Part shown: positions 1 to 12,763 of the stretch, piece by piece
Layout of the letters: the number at the start of each line of letters is the position of its first letter
Position numbering within the stretch: position 1 is the first letter of the stretch
Assembly: GCA_020747065.1 (NCBI GenBank)
Contig: JAGMVK010000013.1
Coordinates: 806,001 to 870,000, forward strand
DNA length: 64,000 nucleotides
Direction of reading: 5' to 3'
Source: Cadophora sp. MPI-SDFR-AT-0126
Taxonomy: Eukaryota > Ascomycota > Leotiomycetes > Helotiales > Ploettnerulaceae
Made by a program: the position numbers and the translations under genes
Notes under the pieces: generated by a model
Told to the model about the DNA's origin: nothing
What the model saw: only the letters and a program-made list of their open reading frames with translations
Databases searched by the model: none

Positions 1-1450
1 GGAAGAATCGTATGCGGAGGAAGATTTGTTGACTGATAGAAGTTTAATCCCGTTACTGAGAGGTGGCTGCCCGCCTAAGTGTCTTGGCGGATCTCTGTAG
101 GTACTGAACAGATGTGACTTCCTATTCAAGTCAGACTTCACACCCACACTCAAACTCAAATTACGCATCTCCTTCATCAAGAACCCTCCAACCTTCAAAG
201 ATGAACGCCTCAATGTTATTGAATCTGTCTGTCTGGTCTATGTGCATTGTCTAACCATCCCGATCGATTAATCCAAGCAATCATCCACCTATCTATCCGT
301 CATTCCTCTCACACACTCAGTAACCGAAGCACTGAAGCCCACGATAATATGCTATGCTTGTGAGAAGTAGGATATTGCGATTACATGCTTGCCCTTTCGA
401 TCTGATTTTGGTTGGTCTGCAATCTGAGACCCAATTGTGAGAAATGAGCATGGAAATGAAAATGAAAATATATGATGTGTGCAAATTTACAGTTCCCAGT
501 CCCCGCCTCAATTGCAGGCCCCAGGCCAGCCTCTGTCCCAAGTCGAGATACCAGGGCCAATATGGAAAGTGTGGTCATGAGCCTCGTTTTATGTTGTCGA
601 TGATACCCAAGCAATTAAGCTCACGATATTGAGAGGGACGGACGTTCGTTGTCGGCTTGTTGGTGACTTGGCTTAAAGATATGGAATCTGAGATGCAGTG
701 GACTGTGCTTGTTTGCTGATCGTGTGTTTGCTGATCGTGTAAGTATTGTTCAAAATAGAAGGGCGCTCTTTCGATTTGATGTGAAAGAAAAGTCGTTATC
801 GTCGTGAAATATGCACTTTTGAATGGATGCAGATATACCACTCAAATATTAGGCATGATGCATTGCACTTCCTTTCGTCCTAGCCATTGAGCACTGCTAA
901 ATTCAATCTCGAACTAGTGCTTGTGATGAATGTAGTTGTACGGCATTGTGAGCTAGATGAAGAGAAGTGGGATGAACCGACACTCAGTGAGTCGATTCCA
1001 AGACAATGCAGTCCATGTCGAGGTTGAAATTTGTGAATTTCGAATTCTTCAGACAAGGACTGAACTGTCATATGGGAATCATGTCTGTCTGGTTTGCCGT
1101 ATTCCAGATAAATGGATGATAAGCTAGGAATTAGACTGATCTCAAGTTGTTCGTTCCTGTTCCCTCTTGGGAGAAAATGCTGAGGCATTGGTATATGATA
1201 TGTGCCTGGATATTGATACAGTTGAAACCAAAAATCCCAAAGGGAAAGCAACGTAACGTGGAGGGAGATCTGTACTTCGGGAGGACGTGAGATAGTGTGC
1301 TGGGGGTGTTTTTGTGCGTTGGGTTGATGGAGTTGTGTCGGGCTAGAGTAGTCGCAGAATGCTGTACAGTACACACGAAATCGAAGTCGAAATCGAAGTC
1401 CTTCAGACCGTCAATCTCTCGAAACTGAGAGATAACCAAGGTCCTCCGCC
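1..1450. other. Intergenic region at left edge
   Basis: I see no supportable gene here. Open frames of 60-160 codons exist on the minus strand, but their compositions are low-complexity and they show no family motif. The right part is probably 3' untranslated sequence of the minus-strand gene ending at 1451. A perfect 15-bp tandem duplication lies at 711-740. Confidence 0.5.
711..740. repeat. 15-bp perfect tandem duplication
   Basis: The unit GTTTGCTGATCGTGT occurs twice head to tail with no mismatch (711-725 and 726-740). It lies in noncoding sequence, and two copies are too few to call it a minisatellite. Confidence 0.8.
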
Positions 1451-3561
1451 CTAACATCTAAAATGTGCATTGCGATTATCCATATTATGGCGACTCCACT
1501 GGCTCGGCTGAGTATCCTCAGGCACATTTGCTGTTGGACTACGCTTCTGGAAACCGTGCTTGCCGTATGCTTCCCAGGGGATAGGCTTCTGTCGACAGTC
1601 ATATTCGGCGTCGTAGTTATTGTTCGGGTCGGTGTGGTTCATGGCTAGCATTCGCTTCTCGTCCAGGGCGTCGGCCTTCAGGATGATGCGTCGGGTGTGG
1701 AAGTCACTGAGAGTGAGCTATTAGCTTGTATGTATGTCAGGAAATTGAAGGGTGACCTACCTCAGAGCTTTGCTCAAATCCGCAGTATTCCAGCCATCAT
1801 CCACATTATGTAACCAAGCCTTCATAAGTCTACGCTTCGATGCCTTATAATGATCCTTCTCATACTGACAGGCAAGCTTGAGCTTGCATCCAAGACAAGT
1901 CAAGTTCGCCACGCGGGCGCTGTTACCATGGAAGCTCTGGAGCTCGAAGATATCGTGATATTGGTAGAAGATTCCTAGAACTTGCAGCTTGCAATAGTTG
2001 CAGTGATATTTCTCGACATATCTGTGTGTTGGTGAAGTGGTTAGTATAGAAAGAGAGATGATCATGGATAGGGGAGTGGGGAATTAAGAAAGGAAGTAGA
2101 GAGCAGATAACTTACGGCTCCCAACCTTCAGGACGACATCCAATGCTGTCAGAAGCCCAGCGACGTACACTACCGTGATGGTCCGGATTGCGACTATCAA
2201 CCAGAGCGCATATGAGTTTCAGGTCGGGCTTCGGGCTCAGCATAGCTTGCAAAGTCTCTTCGACTTTCCACAACAAGCCGTTATCAAGCCATTGTCTGAA
2301 CGCAGTGCCCTTGCTGACGATGTCAACATTTTGAGCGCGAGCCATAGGCAAGGCACGCATAACTATGGACCAGACTGCAAGACAGGTATTCATGTCGGTG
2401 TTATCCCAAGTAGCTCCATATGTGCCGGCATAGAAGGGGTTCCATTCCGTGCCGTTGGTGTAAAATTCAGGGCCTTGGTGCCACATTGGATAGAAATCTA
2501 GAGAGATCTGGTTCTCGCGGCCGAGAGGACGGTCGGTCTTGATGATTTCTAAGAGGCGGATGATCTCGGCGACGTGCATAAGTTGGCATTGGTAAATACC
2601 AAGGACTTTGAGGTTGGTCATCTTGGGGATGAGGAGATTCAAGAGTTGAGGAGTGAGAAAGCTGATGCGGTGGAGTTGGAGGTTTTGCATATTTTCGGCG
2701 AAGTTGGATATGGATATGCCTGGGTAATAAAGTGAGCTTGGTTGAAGGTGCATGTGGGACTTGAGGACAAAACTTACTCATGGTGTATATGTTCCGGATT
2801 TGCTCGTAGTATGAAGCCGGACCGCTGGGTCTTCTGAACGGAGCGATGACTATGATGGGTGAAACGGAGCCTTGGTTCCATGGTTCAGCTGGTGCATTGG
2901 GTCCATAACGAGGCTTCTCGCAGTTGTGAAAGTAGCCGCCGTCTTCGAGTGTTCCGGTCATATCCCAAAGATGCTATGGACAGAATTAGCAAGCTGAAAA
3001 TAGGAAGGATAGATATAGGAGAGCGTGGCCTCACCACATAGCAGTCATAGATTTGTGTCATCTCTTGACAAGTAGACCAGAACTTCCAGGCTGTACTATG
3101 CTTCTCGAAAATCAAACTGAGGAGTTTGCGTGAAACAACATCATTTGCAAAAAGCTTTGTGAAGAGCGGTGCGTGTTGGGCGACTTGTGGTAACTTGAAT
3201 CTTGGATCGGTATTCTGTCCTCCATCGGCGACGTAGTTCAATGCGTAAGGTCCCTGCTCTGAAATCAGTCCCCAGCCAGGTCGAAGAATCGATGATTTCT
3301 TACAAGCAGGAGTAATCTCTGAGGACAATCCTTCCATGGCCAGCCAGATAACTCCTTATCAACTCTCTCCTTGATGAGCTCCTCGTCCGTCTTGACAACA
3401 ACTTCGACCTCCCAGACAGCCTTAGGAAGCTTTTCGGGATTGATATTACCCCAGTCGAGAGTTCCATAGTTATTACGGCTGATCTGCGCCTCGACCTCTT
3501 GAATTTGAGCGTCGAAGGCTCGCTGGTACTCGACCTTGTTCTTATTTTTACGTCTCGCCAT
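1451..3561 (-). CDS. Uncharacterised fungal protein, six exons, about 597 aa
   Basis: I do not recognise the family. Six exons join in frame: 3561-3304, about 3253-3035, 2973-2778, 2719-2116, 2021-1761 and 1706-1451. The first acceptor is ambiguous by one codon (AG at 3257-3258 or 3254-3255). The N-terminus is basic and charged (starts MARRKNKNKVEYQ). The middle has leucine-rich stretches such as NLQLHRI and MTNLKVLGIYQCQ, reminiscent of F-box/LRR-like fungal proteins. Toward the C-terminus a cysteine cluster (HCNYC...LTCLGCKLKLAC) could bind a metal. No signal peptide or membrane segment is visible. The ATG at 3561 is preceded by a pyrimidine-rich leader typical of fungal 5' UTRs. The F-box comparison is only an impression; the cysteine cluster is seen directly. 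Confidence 0.8.
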
Positions 3562-6500
3562 TGTGATTGTAGTTCAATTGATCATGAGATTGAATAGATG
3601 TTCTGTTTGTGATGCAATGTCAGCAAATATCTTGGAATTGAAATAAGGAATCCCGGTTCTGGTCTGAGGGAAAGGCTACGAGTAGGAATGAGCGCAGAAC
3701 TGAACTGGGACTGATGCAATGAAACGGTTGTGCTGTGCTATTGAGGAATATGGGAGCTGATGTGAAGGAAGGAAGAAGGAACGTATGTTGGTCAATCGAA
3801 AGGATTGAAATACCAAAAGGGTGTGAGGGAAGTGACTGGTTTGGAGGAAGGAGGATCTTGAGGTGTGTTGTATCGTGTTGAGAGGTGGAGGAAGAGAAAA
3901 AAAGGGGTAAGCAACAGATAGAGACCTCGCCAAAGTTTTGTTTTTCGGGTCAAGTAAGGGTGAATGCTGAACCACCACCAAATCAGCTGCTTCATGATCG
4001 CAGAGATTCTGCTGGAGCCTTCAAGGAAGTACTAATGATGTGTTGTAAAGCAAGAACGATATGCCAAAGAATGAATGTCGGGCTGCTGTTGTTGTGCAAA
4101 GAATTTGTGTTGTGTAGAAGAGGATGAGGGAGGGTCTGGAAAGGAGGAAGAATAAATAGGAACCTCGCTACTCAAATGTGCCGCTACAGCGTTCTCAATG
4201 TCAACAGACCCTGGAGAAGTGGGTCTCGAAGACAAAGGATATCACTTGAAGTAGTGAATTTGAGTCTGGAAACAATGAGAGCGAGGGAATAAGAACGATG
4301 AATAACAATTGCGATAAGACTTAAAGTGCATCAGTCAATAACGAATTGTTCAATTGTGAAGGGATGCTTGACATGAGCGGCAGGGGCTTGACTTTCGTGA
4401 GTTCTGCATATTTCACGAAGGGACCTCGATTTTTTCAAGATCCTGACCTGCGTTTGAGGTCAAGACAATATTCCGAGGAGACATGGCTGCAAACTTCATG
4501 ACCCAGGTACACCAGAATGAAAGCGAGTGTTTACAGGTAGCATAACAGGATGCGGAGGAGTTAATTGTCCTTGGCAGAGCAAGTAACAAAGACGCATTGG
4601 ATCAATGAATCACCGATGACCAAATTACTGAATTGTCTACAATGCGAAGGTGACACACAGAACTACGAAGCATCCAAATGACATGACAAGTGAAATCAAA
4701 GCCATGGCTTACATAATGGAGATATGTTAGCAAGAAAACTGCAATACGTTTCAAACCAGGGATCAGCGTTGGACCGTGACGACAGGACCTCATACAAATG
4801 CTGTGTTGTTGTTTCCTCGCCACTGGGGCTTGATGAGGTGGGAGTATGATATGGGTGTCCTCCGACGTCGAATGCTTAGCGAGATATTTTCTGTGAGGAG
4901 TCAGATTAGCGGTGAGACGGATAAGCAAGGAATATCGACTTCGAGGCAGGAATGATCGAGGGATCAGAGCAATAGCGTTGCAAATTAAGGGGGCTTAATG
5001 TACTAACACAAGCTGAGGATTGGAAGGATCAAATTATTATGCTGTAATTTGTGGAGAAAAGTGCTCCTGCGTTCTGCCGAAAGGTGGGGTTGATTGAGAC
5101 AGATCATGGAGGATTGACTTGCTGAGACAATTTGGCACAACTCAAAGAGTGATATAGGAATGCCGGGTAGGCTCGTAGCCTTATAAGTGAGCAATTGCAA
5201 CAGAATAATAACGGAGACCCGGCGGCGAGCTGTTTTAGCAGCTTAGCCCATGGCAATGTGAATGAGCAATCGAGAATTGTCGAGCAGAATATTCAGTCGA
5301 TGATTCGGGCTTTGTCTCAAAGACCCTCCGACTAGGACCATCAGATGGGAGGAGATTACGCTTGCACGACGAGAAAGATATGTGGGCAGAGATGAAAGTT
5401 ATTCGGAAGCTAAAAAGGTCCATTTATCCTCGGCAACGCTAACAGGAAGCGGATGATCCATGCTCTTCGCCTTGAAAGAAAGAGGAAATGGAGACAGAAC
5501 AAAAGGAGATGAAATTGTAGTCAAAACTAAAATCTATTACTCATGAAACGTTATGGTGATCCTTAGACATCGAGAATGAAAGAACAACAATGTCGGAAAA
5601 CACGTGATATCAAATTTACGAGCTATGGTCAAATCCCCTGAGTAAATAGCGCCAAGGAATGAGACCACAAGATGAAAAGATGTATTTGATTTTATAACAA
5701 TCATTCTAGTCCCTACAACAACTCGCGGAGCACCGCTCAGACTGAAAGCAGTGTCACGTCACGTGAGAATACAACTCACTCCAGCCTGCTGCCTACGTCT
5801 GGGGGACGACCTCAAGCGAAAAGAAAAGGAAAAGGTAAATAAAGGAGCATGAATATATGGCTACTCATTTTCAAGTCCCATAGCTCCTGTGACTGACAGC
5901 AACATAATGAAAACAATGCTTTGTTTGACAAGCGAAGAATGTACAAATAACAGCGGGGGAATTCTACGGAGCTTTTCCGAGATATTGACTAAGAGACTTC
6001 GACCGTGAGATGCGAATCGAGATCAGACCATTCCAGACCTGAGCGAAAGGGCTCGAGATAATGTGAGCAGGCATGCAAACCAGACGGTTTTGAGGCCCCA
6101 TGTACACTCGCAAAAGGTGTGTATCGTCATGGTGCATTCAACCTAGAGGGGTTTCCAAACGAAAATGCCATCCGCAGCAGCCGAAGTAAGAAATAGAAGC
6201 AATCCAGACCGAGTCATGGATTCCATTTCGTTTTTTGTCGAGACCTACCGAAAACCTGGTGTTAGAACCTGCGAATGAGAGGTGGTGGCCTTATCTGAGC
6301 GGTGTATGTGGCCTGACGATCCGTTTGGATATTTTTCGATCGAAATATCCGGTCTTCTGATACGCCTCAACAACTTCCTCTGCCTGCAAGTTTCGTCCGT
6401 TGTGCCTGTAGTCTGGATTGCACAATCGGTGGTCTATGCCGTACTCGGCTTGATACCGCTAGAAAAGATGACTGTCCCCTTGCACGGCTGCAGACCATCA

Positions 6501-8799
6501 CACTACGATGAGAAGCTCTGCTGCTGCACAGTGACATAGCCAATGCCGATGCCACACATGATATGCAGACCCCGCGAAAACGGCGTCGCGTGCGTTCATG
6601 TGATGAATACTTCATAAAGTCATAAAGTAAGACGATGTGAAGGGTTTGCAGAGTGGTGTTCAGATTTTTTCCCCTTCGGCCTGTTGTTGAAAAGTGGCTC
6701 AAAGGTTTGAGGTCTGGGCTGATCAGGACGGGAAGATGTTAGGAAAAGTTATCAATAATCCGTGAAAGAGTGGAGCCTTTGCAAAGAGATTTCTAGCCGA
6801 CTTTCAATTGATACTTTCGTGCACGGCGCTGGTGAGATGAGTGGTAGACTGGGTCCGACTGAGGTTGATTCTGGGTTTGGCGCTGTGGGCCTTGCATTTC
6901 CTGAGGTGGATCACTGGCGGCGTGCTAGACACTCGCTGCCGGGACTTGGAGAGCTTGTAGGGATGGCGCGTTAGTGGCTGATGCAGGGAAATTTGAAGTC
7001 TGAAGTAGAGACGCCAGTGGACATCGTCGACGGCATGAAGAAATCGCGACTTTGCGAAGTCAGGATCTCAGGCTCGGACCCAGTATTCAGGAGGTTGGAT
7101 CGTATTGTGCAACTTGTAAGACGGGAAGAGCTTAGGGTGTTCCTAGCCGATATACGAGATTTGCCTACACGACAGCGGGTGTAGCAGATGATGACAGTAC
7201 TGAAGTATGGGAGGGCAGCCAAGCGACTGTGTGAGCCTGCACACGATAACTCTTACCTGAAACGAAACAGCTGAAGGGTGGATGAAGCCGAGGAGCACAG
7301 CAGCAGACACTCCTGTTGCTTGCATTATTAATGCGGTCGGCCTGCCAAGAGACGATCGAGTAACGATCTTGTGAGTGTGGTTGGTCTCCCTATCATGTCG
7401 TGTTGTCTAGCACTGTACAGCCAGCCTTCTTCATGTGCTATTGAAACTACTCGTACCGCCTGTCACCTAATGGTAGAGAGATGGCGCACACACACGAGGA
7501 TCGGTCAGCTTAAATGCGTCTGCCGAGTACAGAAAGTAGTCAACATTTCTAGATCTATGATATCCCAATAGAAGCCATGATCGTTACAACTCGTTTTAGG
7601 CGTGTAAGCGAGTCGAGTAAGTTACTCACGGATAACCTACCCACAGACAGGCCTTTGAGGCCAAAGCTTTTGTTCCAGTTCTGGAGACTGGAGGCGTCCA
7701 ATTTCCCGACAGCTTCTTTTGGGTTGGGGCGAGTCGGGGCATCGCGGATATCTGACCAGACCGCTGTAGCAGTGTAGGGGGGCTTACCCTAGACAATGAT
7801 TTGGTTGTTGTTGGGCCAGCAAAATTCGATAGCCAGGGCCGCCGGCGTTTCTCGCAGTGCAGCTTCGCTCTCAGGACTCGGGAGAGAAAGCGTCTGACAT
7901 CTTGACGACGTGCTTTTTGCCACCAGCGAAAGGATGAGGGCAGGATATTGCATGGCAAGGCGTGGCGGCAAGGGGCATGAGGAAAGTTACAGTACGAGAG
8001 AGGAGAGGCGTGCTCTGGAAGCAGGAAAGTGCCTGTGTGTTGCTGGCGGAGGTTGTGCAGGCGATGTGCCATGTGAACAAAGTGCCATTATGCAGCCGTC
8101 CAGTCGAGGCGAGTGGAGGGCCCAGGAGGAGTCAGGGAGTGGAGAGGGGGACACCATCCTTGGCTGCTCTGGTGTTGATGCCGTCCAATAGTCGTCTGGG
8201 TCTGCCTTGTCTGAACTTCCAAACAGCAAGGTGCTCGCATGATCATGATGGCGATCTCTAACTCCTGATGGCGTGTTAGGCCTGCTGCTGCTGGTGCTTG
8301 ACGGTTTGTGACGATGGTCTGCAATTTATCTTAGGCGTCGATGGCGACGGTGAGATGCGAGTTTCATGCATCCACTGAGTGAAAGCAAAGAAAGTACTGA
8401 ACTAGAAACTACTAAATACCGGGACTGAGTCGGGTAGTTATGTGTTCGATCATCTACATGAGTCCCAGTAGATCAGGCCCTCAAGATCTTCGGGAGGTTG
8501 AATTGGATGGAGGGCACTTAAAATCTAGAAATAGAGCCCCATTTGGCCTGGCCCGGTTGCGTATTGAATGGTTTGACGGTTGATTTACATCGGAGGTTGG
8601 AGGACGAGCGAGCGCGTTGAAGTTTACATACTGGCTTGACCTTTCTGGCTCATGCAATTATTATGTTCTTTGTCTTTTAAAGACATTGCCTCGCCTTGCC
8701 TAACTTGTCCTTGCTTCCTCGCAGACTCTTATGCTGGAGTCTCACTACTGTGGTTACCGTTCGTTCGTTTAGATGATTCCATTTGCTGCTTTGATTTGG

Positions 8800-8835
8800 C
8801 CTGACCTGACCTGCCTGCCCTGCCCTGTCCTGTCT
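8800..8835. repeat. Degenerate CCTGN pentamer run
   Basis: Consecutive 5-base units CCTGA, CCTGA, CCTGC, then slipped CCTGC and CCTGT variants lie about 350-390 bases upstream of the PH-domain gene start. Similar CCTGG runs occur near 24.79 kb and 36.39 kb. Confidence 0.65.
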
Positions 8836-9057
8836 TTCTGCTGATCTGATGGGTGCTTTTCCATTTCCTGCTCTGCTCCAATTTCATTTCGCCTAGCTAG
8901 CTCCGAGCCAGGGCCTTCCCTTAGCGTAGCGCCCCTGCACCCCTGCGCTCTGGCATCCCTGCAGCTCGCTCCTCCCCACCCCAATACAATAATAAAAGTC
9001 TCCCGTCCTATTTTTCTTTCCCTCCCTCCCATCCACACACTCGACCTTCTTCTTCGT

Positions 9058-9076
9058 ACGAACGAACGAACGAACA
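9058..9076. repeat. (ACGA)n-type tetranucleotide microsatellite
   Basis: About four copies of GAAC in tandem in the 5' leader of the PH-domain gene, roughly 115-130 bases before its ATG. Confidence 0.7.
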
Positions 9077-9188
9077 AAAGAGCCTCACTCCCTCACGGTT
9101 CAACTTCTTCAACTTCCATACTTTTTGTAATTGAACTAGATACCCATCTCCATCTACTTTCACTCAATACCTATACCCCATCACAGAC

Positions 9189-11111
9189 ATGTCTGCCGAA
9201 GCAAAGCCGGTCGAGGTTGCACCTCAAACTGAGGCACCCATCGAGACCCCAAAGCCTGTCGAGACTGCTCCTGTCGTTGAGCCCACCACCGCTGAGCCCA
9301 CCACCGCCACTGAGACGCCTGTCGCTGCTGAGGCACCAAAGGAGGAGGTTACTGAGGCCGCTCCAGCCAAGGAGGAAGTAAAGCCCGTCGAGGAGGGTGT
9401 TCTTGGATACAAGGGACCCGGTCTTCTCAAGTAAGTGTCTCTGTCTTTCTCATCGCCATGAAAGTCATAAGATCGCATGCAAAACACAGCTATCTTCCTC
9501 GAGGTGTAACCGTGTTCTTTCGAGATCCGTGCGTTTCACGCTCTAGGCACGTTTACGCGAGGCTGCGAACTATCACTTGTTGCCTACTAGCTCAACTTGG
9601 GATGTTACACTGCAAACCCTATCACCAGTCATGTCCTAGACGCACCCAAATTAACGTCAATTTCTGCTAGGAGCTTCATTTTCCAGAAGAAGTTCTTCTA
9701 CTTCGGTACCGAGCCAGTTGAGAGCAAGACTTTGTCCAGCTATCTCCGCGGTGAGAAGGCACAAGACACCGCCAACAAGAACGTTGCTTGGGCTGCACAC
9801 ACTGGCAAGGGTCTCCTGTTCTTCACCAAGAAGGCCAGCGAGAAGGCAACCCCTGCCGGCATCATCAACCTGGTAAGCAAAGCTCGTCACCAAGAAATGC
9901 AAACCATCAGCTGACTTTCGACTTTTTAGTCCGATGTTTCCGATATCACAGAGGAGGGCACTGTCGAGTTCCACTTCACTCTTGGCGGACATAAGCACAC
10001 TTTCCAGGCCAACACCCTTGGAGACCGTGACAACTGGGTCGCTGTCTTGAAGACCAAGGTCGCTGAGGCCAAGGAGCTTGCACCAACCGTTGTTGAGACA
10101 GAGGAGTACAAGAATGCACACACGGACCTGACCAAACCCGCCGCTGTCGCTGCCGCCGCTGCACCAAAGAAGTCCGTTGAGAAGCCAGAGGCACTCAAGG
10201 AGGAGAAGAAAGAGGAGAAGAAGGAGGAGAAAGCTGAAGCAAAGGCTGAGAAGGCTGAAGAAAAGGCTGAGGAGAAGAAGGAAGTCAAGGAGGAAAAGAA
10301 AGAAGAGAAGAAGGCCCGCAAGAGCCGCAGCGCCTCCCGCAAGCGCAACTCCATCTTCGGCAACTTCGGTATTGGCAAGAAGGAGGAGAAGGCTGAGGAG
10401 AAGAAGGAAACCCCAGCCACCACTGAAGAGACTCCTGCCCCAGTTCCAGCTGTTGAGGAGCCCGTTGTTGCTGCCACTGAGCCCGTCGTCGCTCCAGAGG
10501 CCACTGAGCCAACACCAGCTGCTACCGAGTCCACCCCAGCCGCCCCTGTCGAGGCTCGACCAGCTGCATCCAAGCGTAACAGCATCTTTGGTACCCTCAA
10601 GTCCCAGTTCTCTCAACACAAGGAGAAGAAGCCAGAGACTGAGACCGCCCCAGCTGTCCCAGCCAAGGAGACCGAGCCAGTCAGCGAGACTGCCCCAGTC
10701 ATCCCAGCTGTTGAGGAGAGCGAGCCATTGGCCACCTCAGTTGCATCCCCAGCTACTGTCCCAACTGAGAGCACCGAGGCCCCAGTCACCAACGGAGAGA
10801 CTAAGGCTACTGAGACTCCTGCTGTCAAGACTGACAAGCGCAAGAGCTCCCTCCCATGGTTGAGCAAGAAGGAGAAGGCCACCACTAGCGACGAAGAGAC
10901 CGAGAAGCCAAAGTCTCCATTCGCCAAGCTCCGTGCCACCGTCAAGGGCAAGACTTCTCCAAAGGCCGAGAAGGCCAGTGAGAAGCCAGCCGCCTCTGAG
11001 GAGACCGAGCCAACCACCACCACTGAAACCGCAAAGCCTGAAGCCCCAGTCGTCTCTGAGCCAACCCCAGTTGTTCCTCAATCGACCCCACAGGTTTCTG
11101 CTTCCGCCTAA
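9189..11111 (+). CDS. PH-domain protein, Mug6-like, with Ala/Glu/Lys/Pro-rich tail
   Basis: Three exons (9189-9430, 9671-9872, 9930-11111) give 541 aa. Residues 1-75 are low-complexity Pro/Glu/Thr/Ala. Residues about 76-190 form a pleckstrin-homology-like fold. It begins at VLGYKGPGLLK, carries the FQKKFFYFG strand and SYLRGEKAQD, and ends on the tryptophan helix GDRDNWVAVLKTKV. This matches the fungal family related to S. pombe meiotic expression up-regulated protein 6. The remaining 350 residues are disordered, with KEEKKEEK-type charged repeats. The basic motif KRNSIFG occurs twice and KRKSSLPW once, which look like basophilic-kinase or 14-3-3 sites. The function is probably membrane- or cortex-associated, by inference from the PH domain. 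Strong codon bias suggests high expression. The first intron is long for this window (240 bases). Confidence 0.88.
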
Positions 11112-12763
11112 GTCCCAAATATCCACATTGTCCGAAATCGCGTCATTTCTCACTGATGAACGAATTCATTATCGTCGGGAAACGGATCTCCTTGAAATAC
11201 CCCAAGATTGATTGTTTGATTGATACCACTCTCATTTTGCATTATTGTGTCGTCTTGTTTGTCTTTAGTCTGCGCGTTGCATTTTTGCTGCGTATTGATA
11301 CCCTATACCCAGGACTTGTCTTTTCGCAATCTGCCACTAGGGCAAAAACTCATCGTTAATACCTAATAAAAAATTCCTTTGTTGTCGACACAACTACTTG
11401 TTTCCATCATTATGCTTTGTGACCTCGATTCGACTGTAACATGGTGACCTTACCCAGTCTTCTTTTGCAAAAGCAACATGCCAAGTACCATATCTTGCAT
11501 ATTGCATGAACTACCCCACAGCTGAAAATAGCTCCAGCGTGGGTCTGAATGAGGCTGATGTTTTCCAGGGCGATCACAACCCATCACAGATGCGTCTTAT
11601 CGATCAGGATCTTTCATGCTATTGTTACACAATATATACATCCTGCAATTCCCTTGAAACGACACTGCGCGCCATGCGATTGGTCTGTCCGATTTTTCGC
11701 GTTCAGGCGAAGATATGGATATGTCATGGCTGGCGTCCGATGGATGTGAGCTGGCTGTGGATGTCCTGTAGTGGTAAACATCGGGTAGTGTTGTTCGATG
11801 TGGCTGTAGAATCGTAATTCGCAGTGGGACAAGAAATCGATTGTGTCCTGATTCTGAATCTGAAAGTTAGGGGAGAAGCCTTCACTGATATCGACACTCG
11901 TTTGATTACTGAGCGAGGACATTCAAGATGGAGGATTTGTCAGGTCAAGTGTTTCTCTAATGACTTAAAAAGGATTCTGTCTCTGACAGTGCCGTCTTCT
12001 ATTCAGCACGGAAACCGGCTTTTGGAAAGTCATACTATTCGATGAAATGATACATATCAAGCTTGTGCTGTAGAGGACATCGAAGGGGAGGCTTGGGTGC
12101 CGAGCTGGGGAATCTTCTTTCTCAGACTTTGCTTTTTGTTGTGATGTTTATGCTGGTGCTTTTGCCGCTGGTACTGGGACTTGGAGTTCGGGTGGAAGGG
12201 TAGAAAGGATGATGGAAAGTAGACCGAGGACTGCTGTCAATCAGGCGTGATAGAAGGGGCTGGGGCTTGGGGATCAGGTTCATTGCCATGCTTGTGTCAC
12301 TTCGTAGATGAGAGAGTCTTGCTGGCCGCCCGTCTTCGTACTCCTCAGGCCAGAATCATTTGAAATAGAATATATGAAGTAACTATGAGATCGAGTGTTG
12401 TGGGTGGATAAACGAGCGCCAGAGGAACATCCCGCTACACACAGAGATTTATCCTTCGTATCGATCACACGAAGTCGACGATTCTTGGAAAAAGCCTTGC
12501 ATAATGGCCAAATTTTGTGCTTGTGCTAGATCTGCTTACTCAGAGGACCTCACACCAGCATAGCAAAGAATATTGGAAAATGATGCACGTAGATCAAGAG
12601 GGTTGAACAGATTGAAATAGAAGGATATCATTTCTATTCTCTGGAAATGCCATGAACGCTCAAAGACACTTCTCTATCGCATCCGAGTCTGGTTCTGATC
12701 TATAAATCCATCCCATCAACGACAAGCAAGAAAGCAAATGCAAATGCAAGGGCCAAGAACTGT
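11112..12763. other. Convergent intergenic region
   Basis: This lies between the 3' ends of the plus-strand PH-domain gene and the minus-strand thioredoxin reductase gene. It is AT-rich after the PH gene stop, as in 3' UTRs. Open frames of up to about 100 codons show no family motif. No gene is called. Confidence 0.5.

Larger units (their letters stand above)
3562..9188. other. 5.6-kb gene-poor interval
   Basis: No gene is supportable. Roughly 3562-4000 is the pyrimidine-rich promoter and leader of the minus-strand gene starting at 3561. About 8600-9188 is the promoter and leader of the plus-strand PH-domain gene. Two CACGTG boxes lie at 5601-5606 and 5760-5765. Several 60-150-codon open frames around 6.3-8.3 kb lack motifs and convincing splice partners. 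A noncoding transcript cannot be excluded. Confidence 0.5.

Noticed and set aside
880..1374. 164-codon minus-strand frame in the left-edge region
   Set aside because: His/Ser/Pro-rich mixture with no motif, probably 3' UTR or intergenic.
4032..4235. Protein-like minus-strand stretch (SSRPTSPGSVDIENAVAAHL...)
   Set aside because: It has no ATG (the frame begins with TTG), no convincing partner exons and no family. I could not support it as an exon, though it is the most protein-like piece in the 3.6-9.2 kb gap.
7626..8072. 148-codon minus-strand frame in the 5.6-kb gap
   Set aside because: Irregular composition, overlapping frames on both strands, no motif.
9657..10619. 320-codon antisense open frame over the PH-domain gene, plus a second antisense frame at 9926-10600
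   Set aside because: Translations are runs of Leu or Ser/Ala with no motif. They arise from the biased codons and charged repeats of the sense gene and cross its introns.
10177..10863. 228-codon Arg/Pro-rich frame overlapping the PH-domain gene on the same strand
   Set aside because: A frame-shifted reading of the Glu/Lys/Pro repeats; no independent start context or family.
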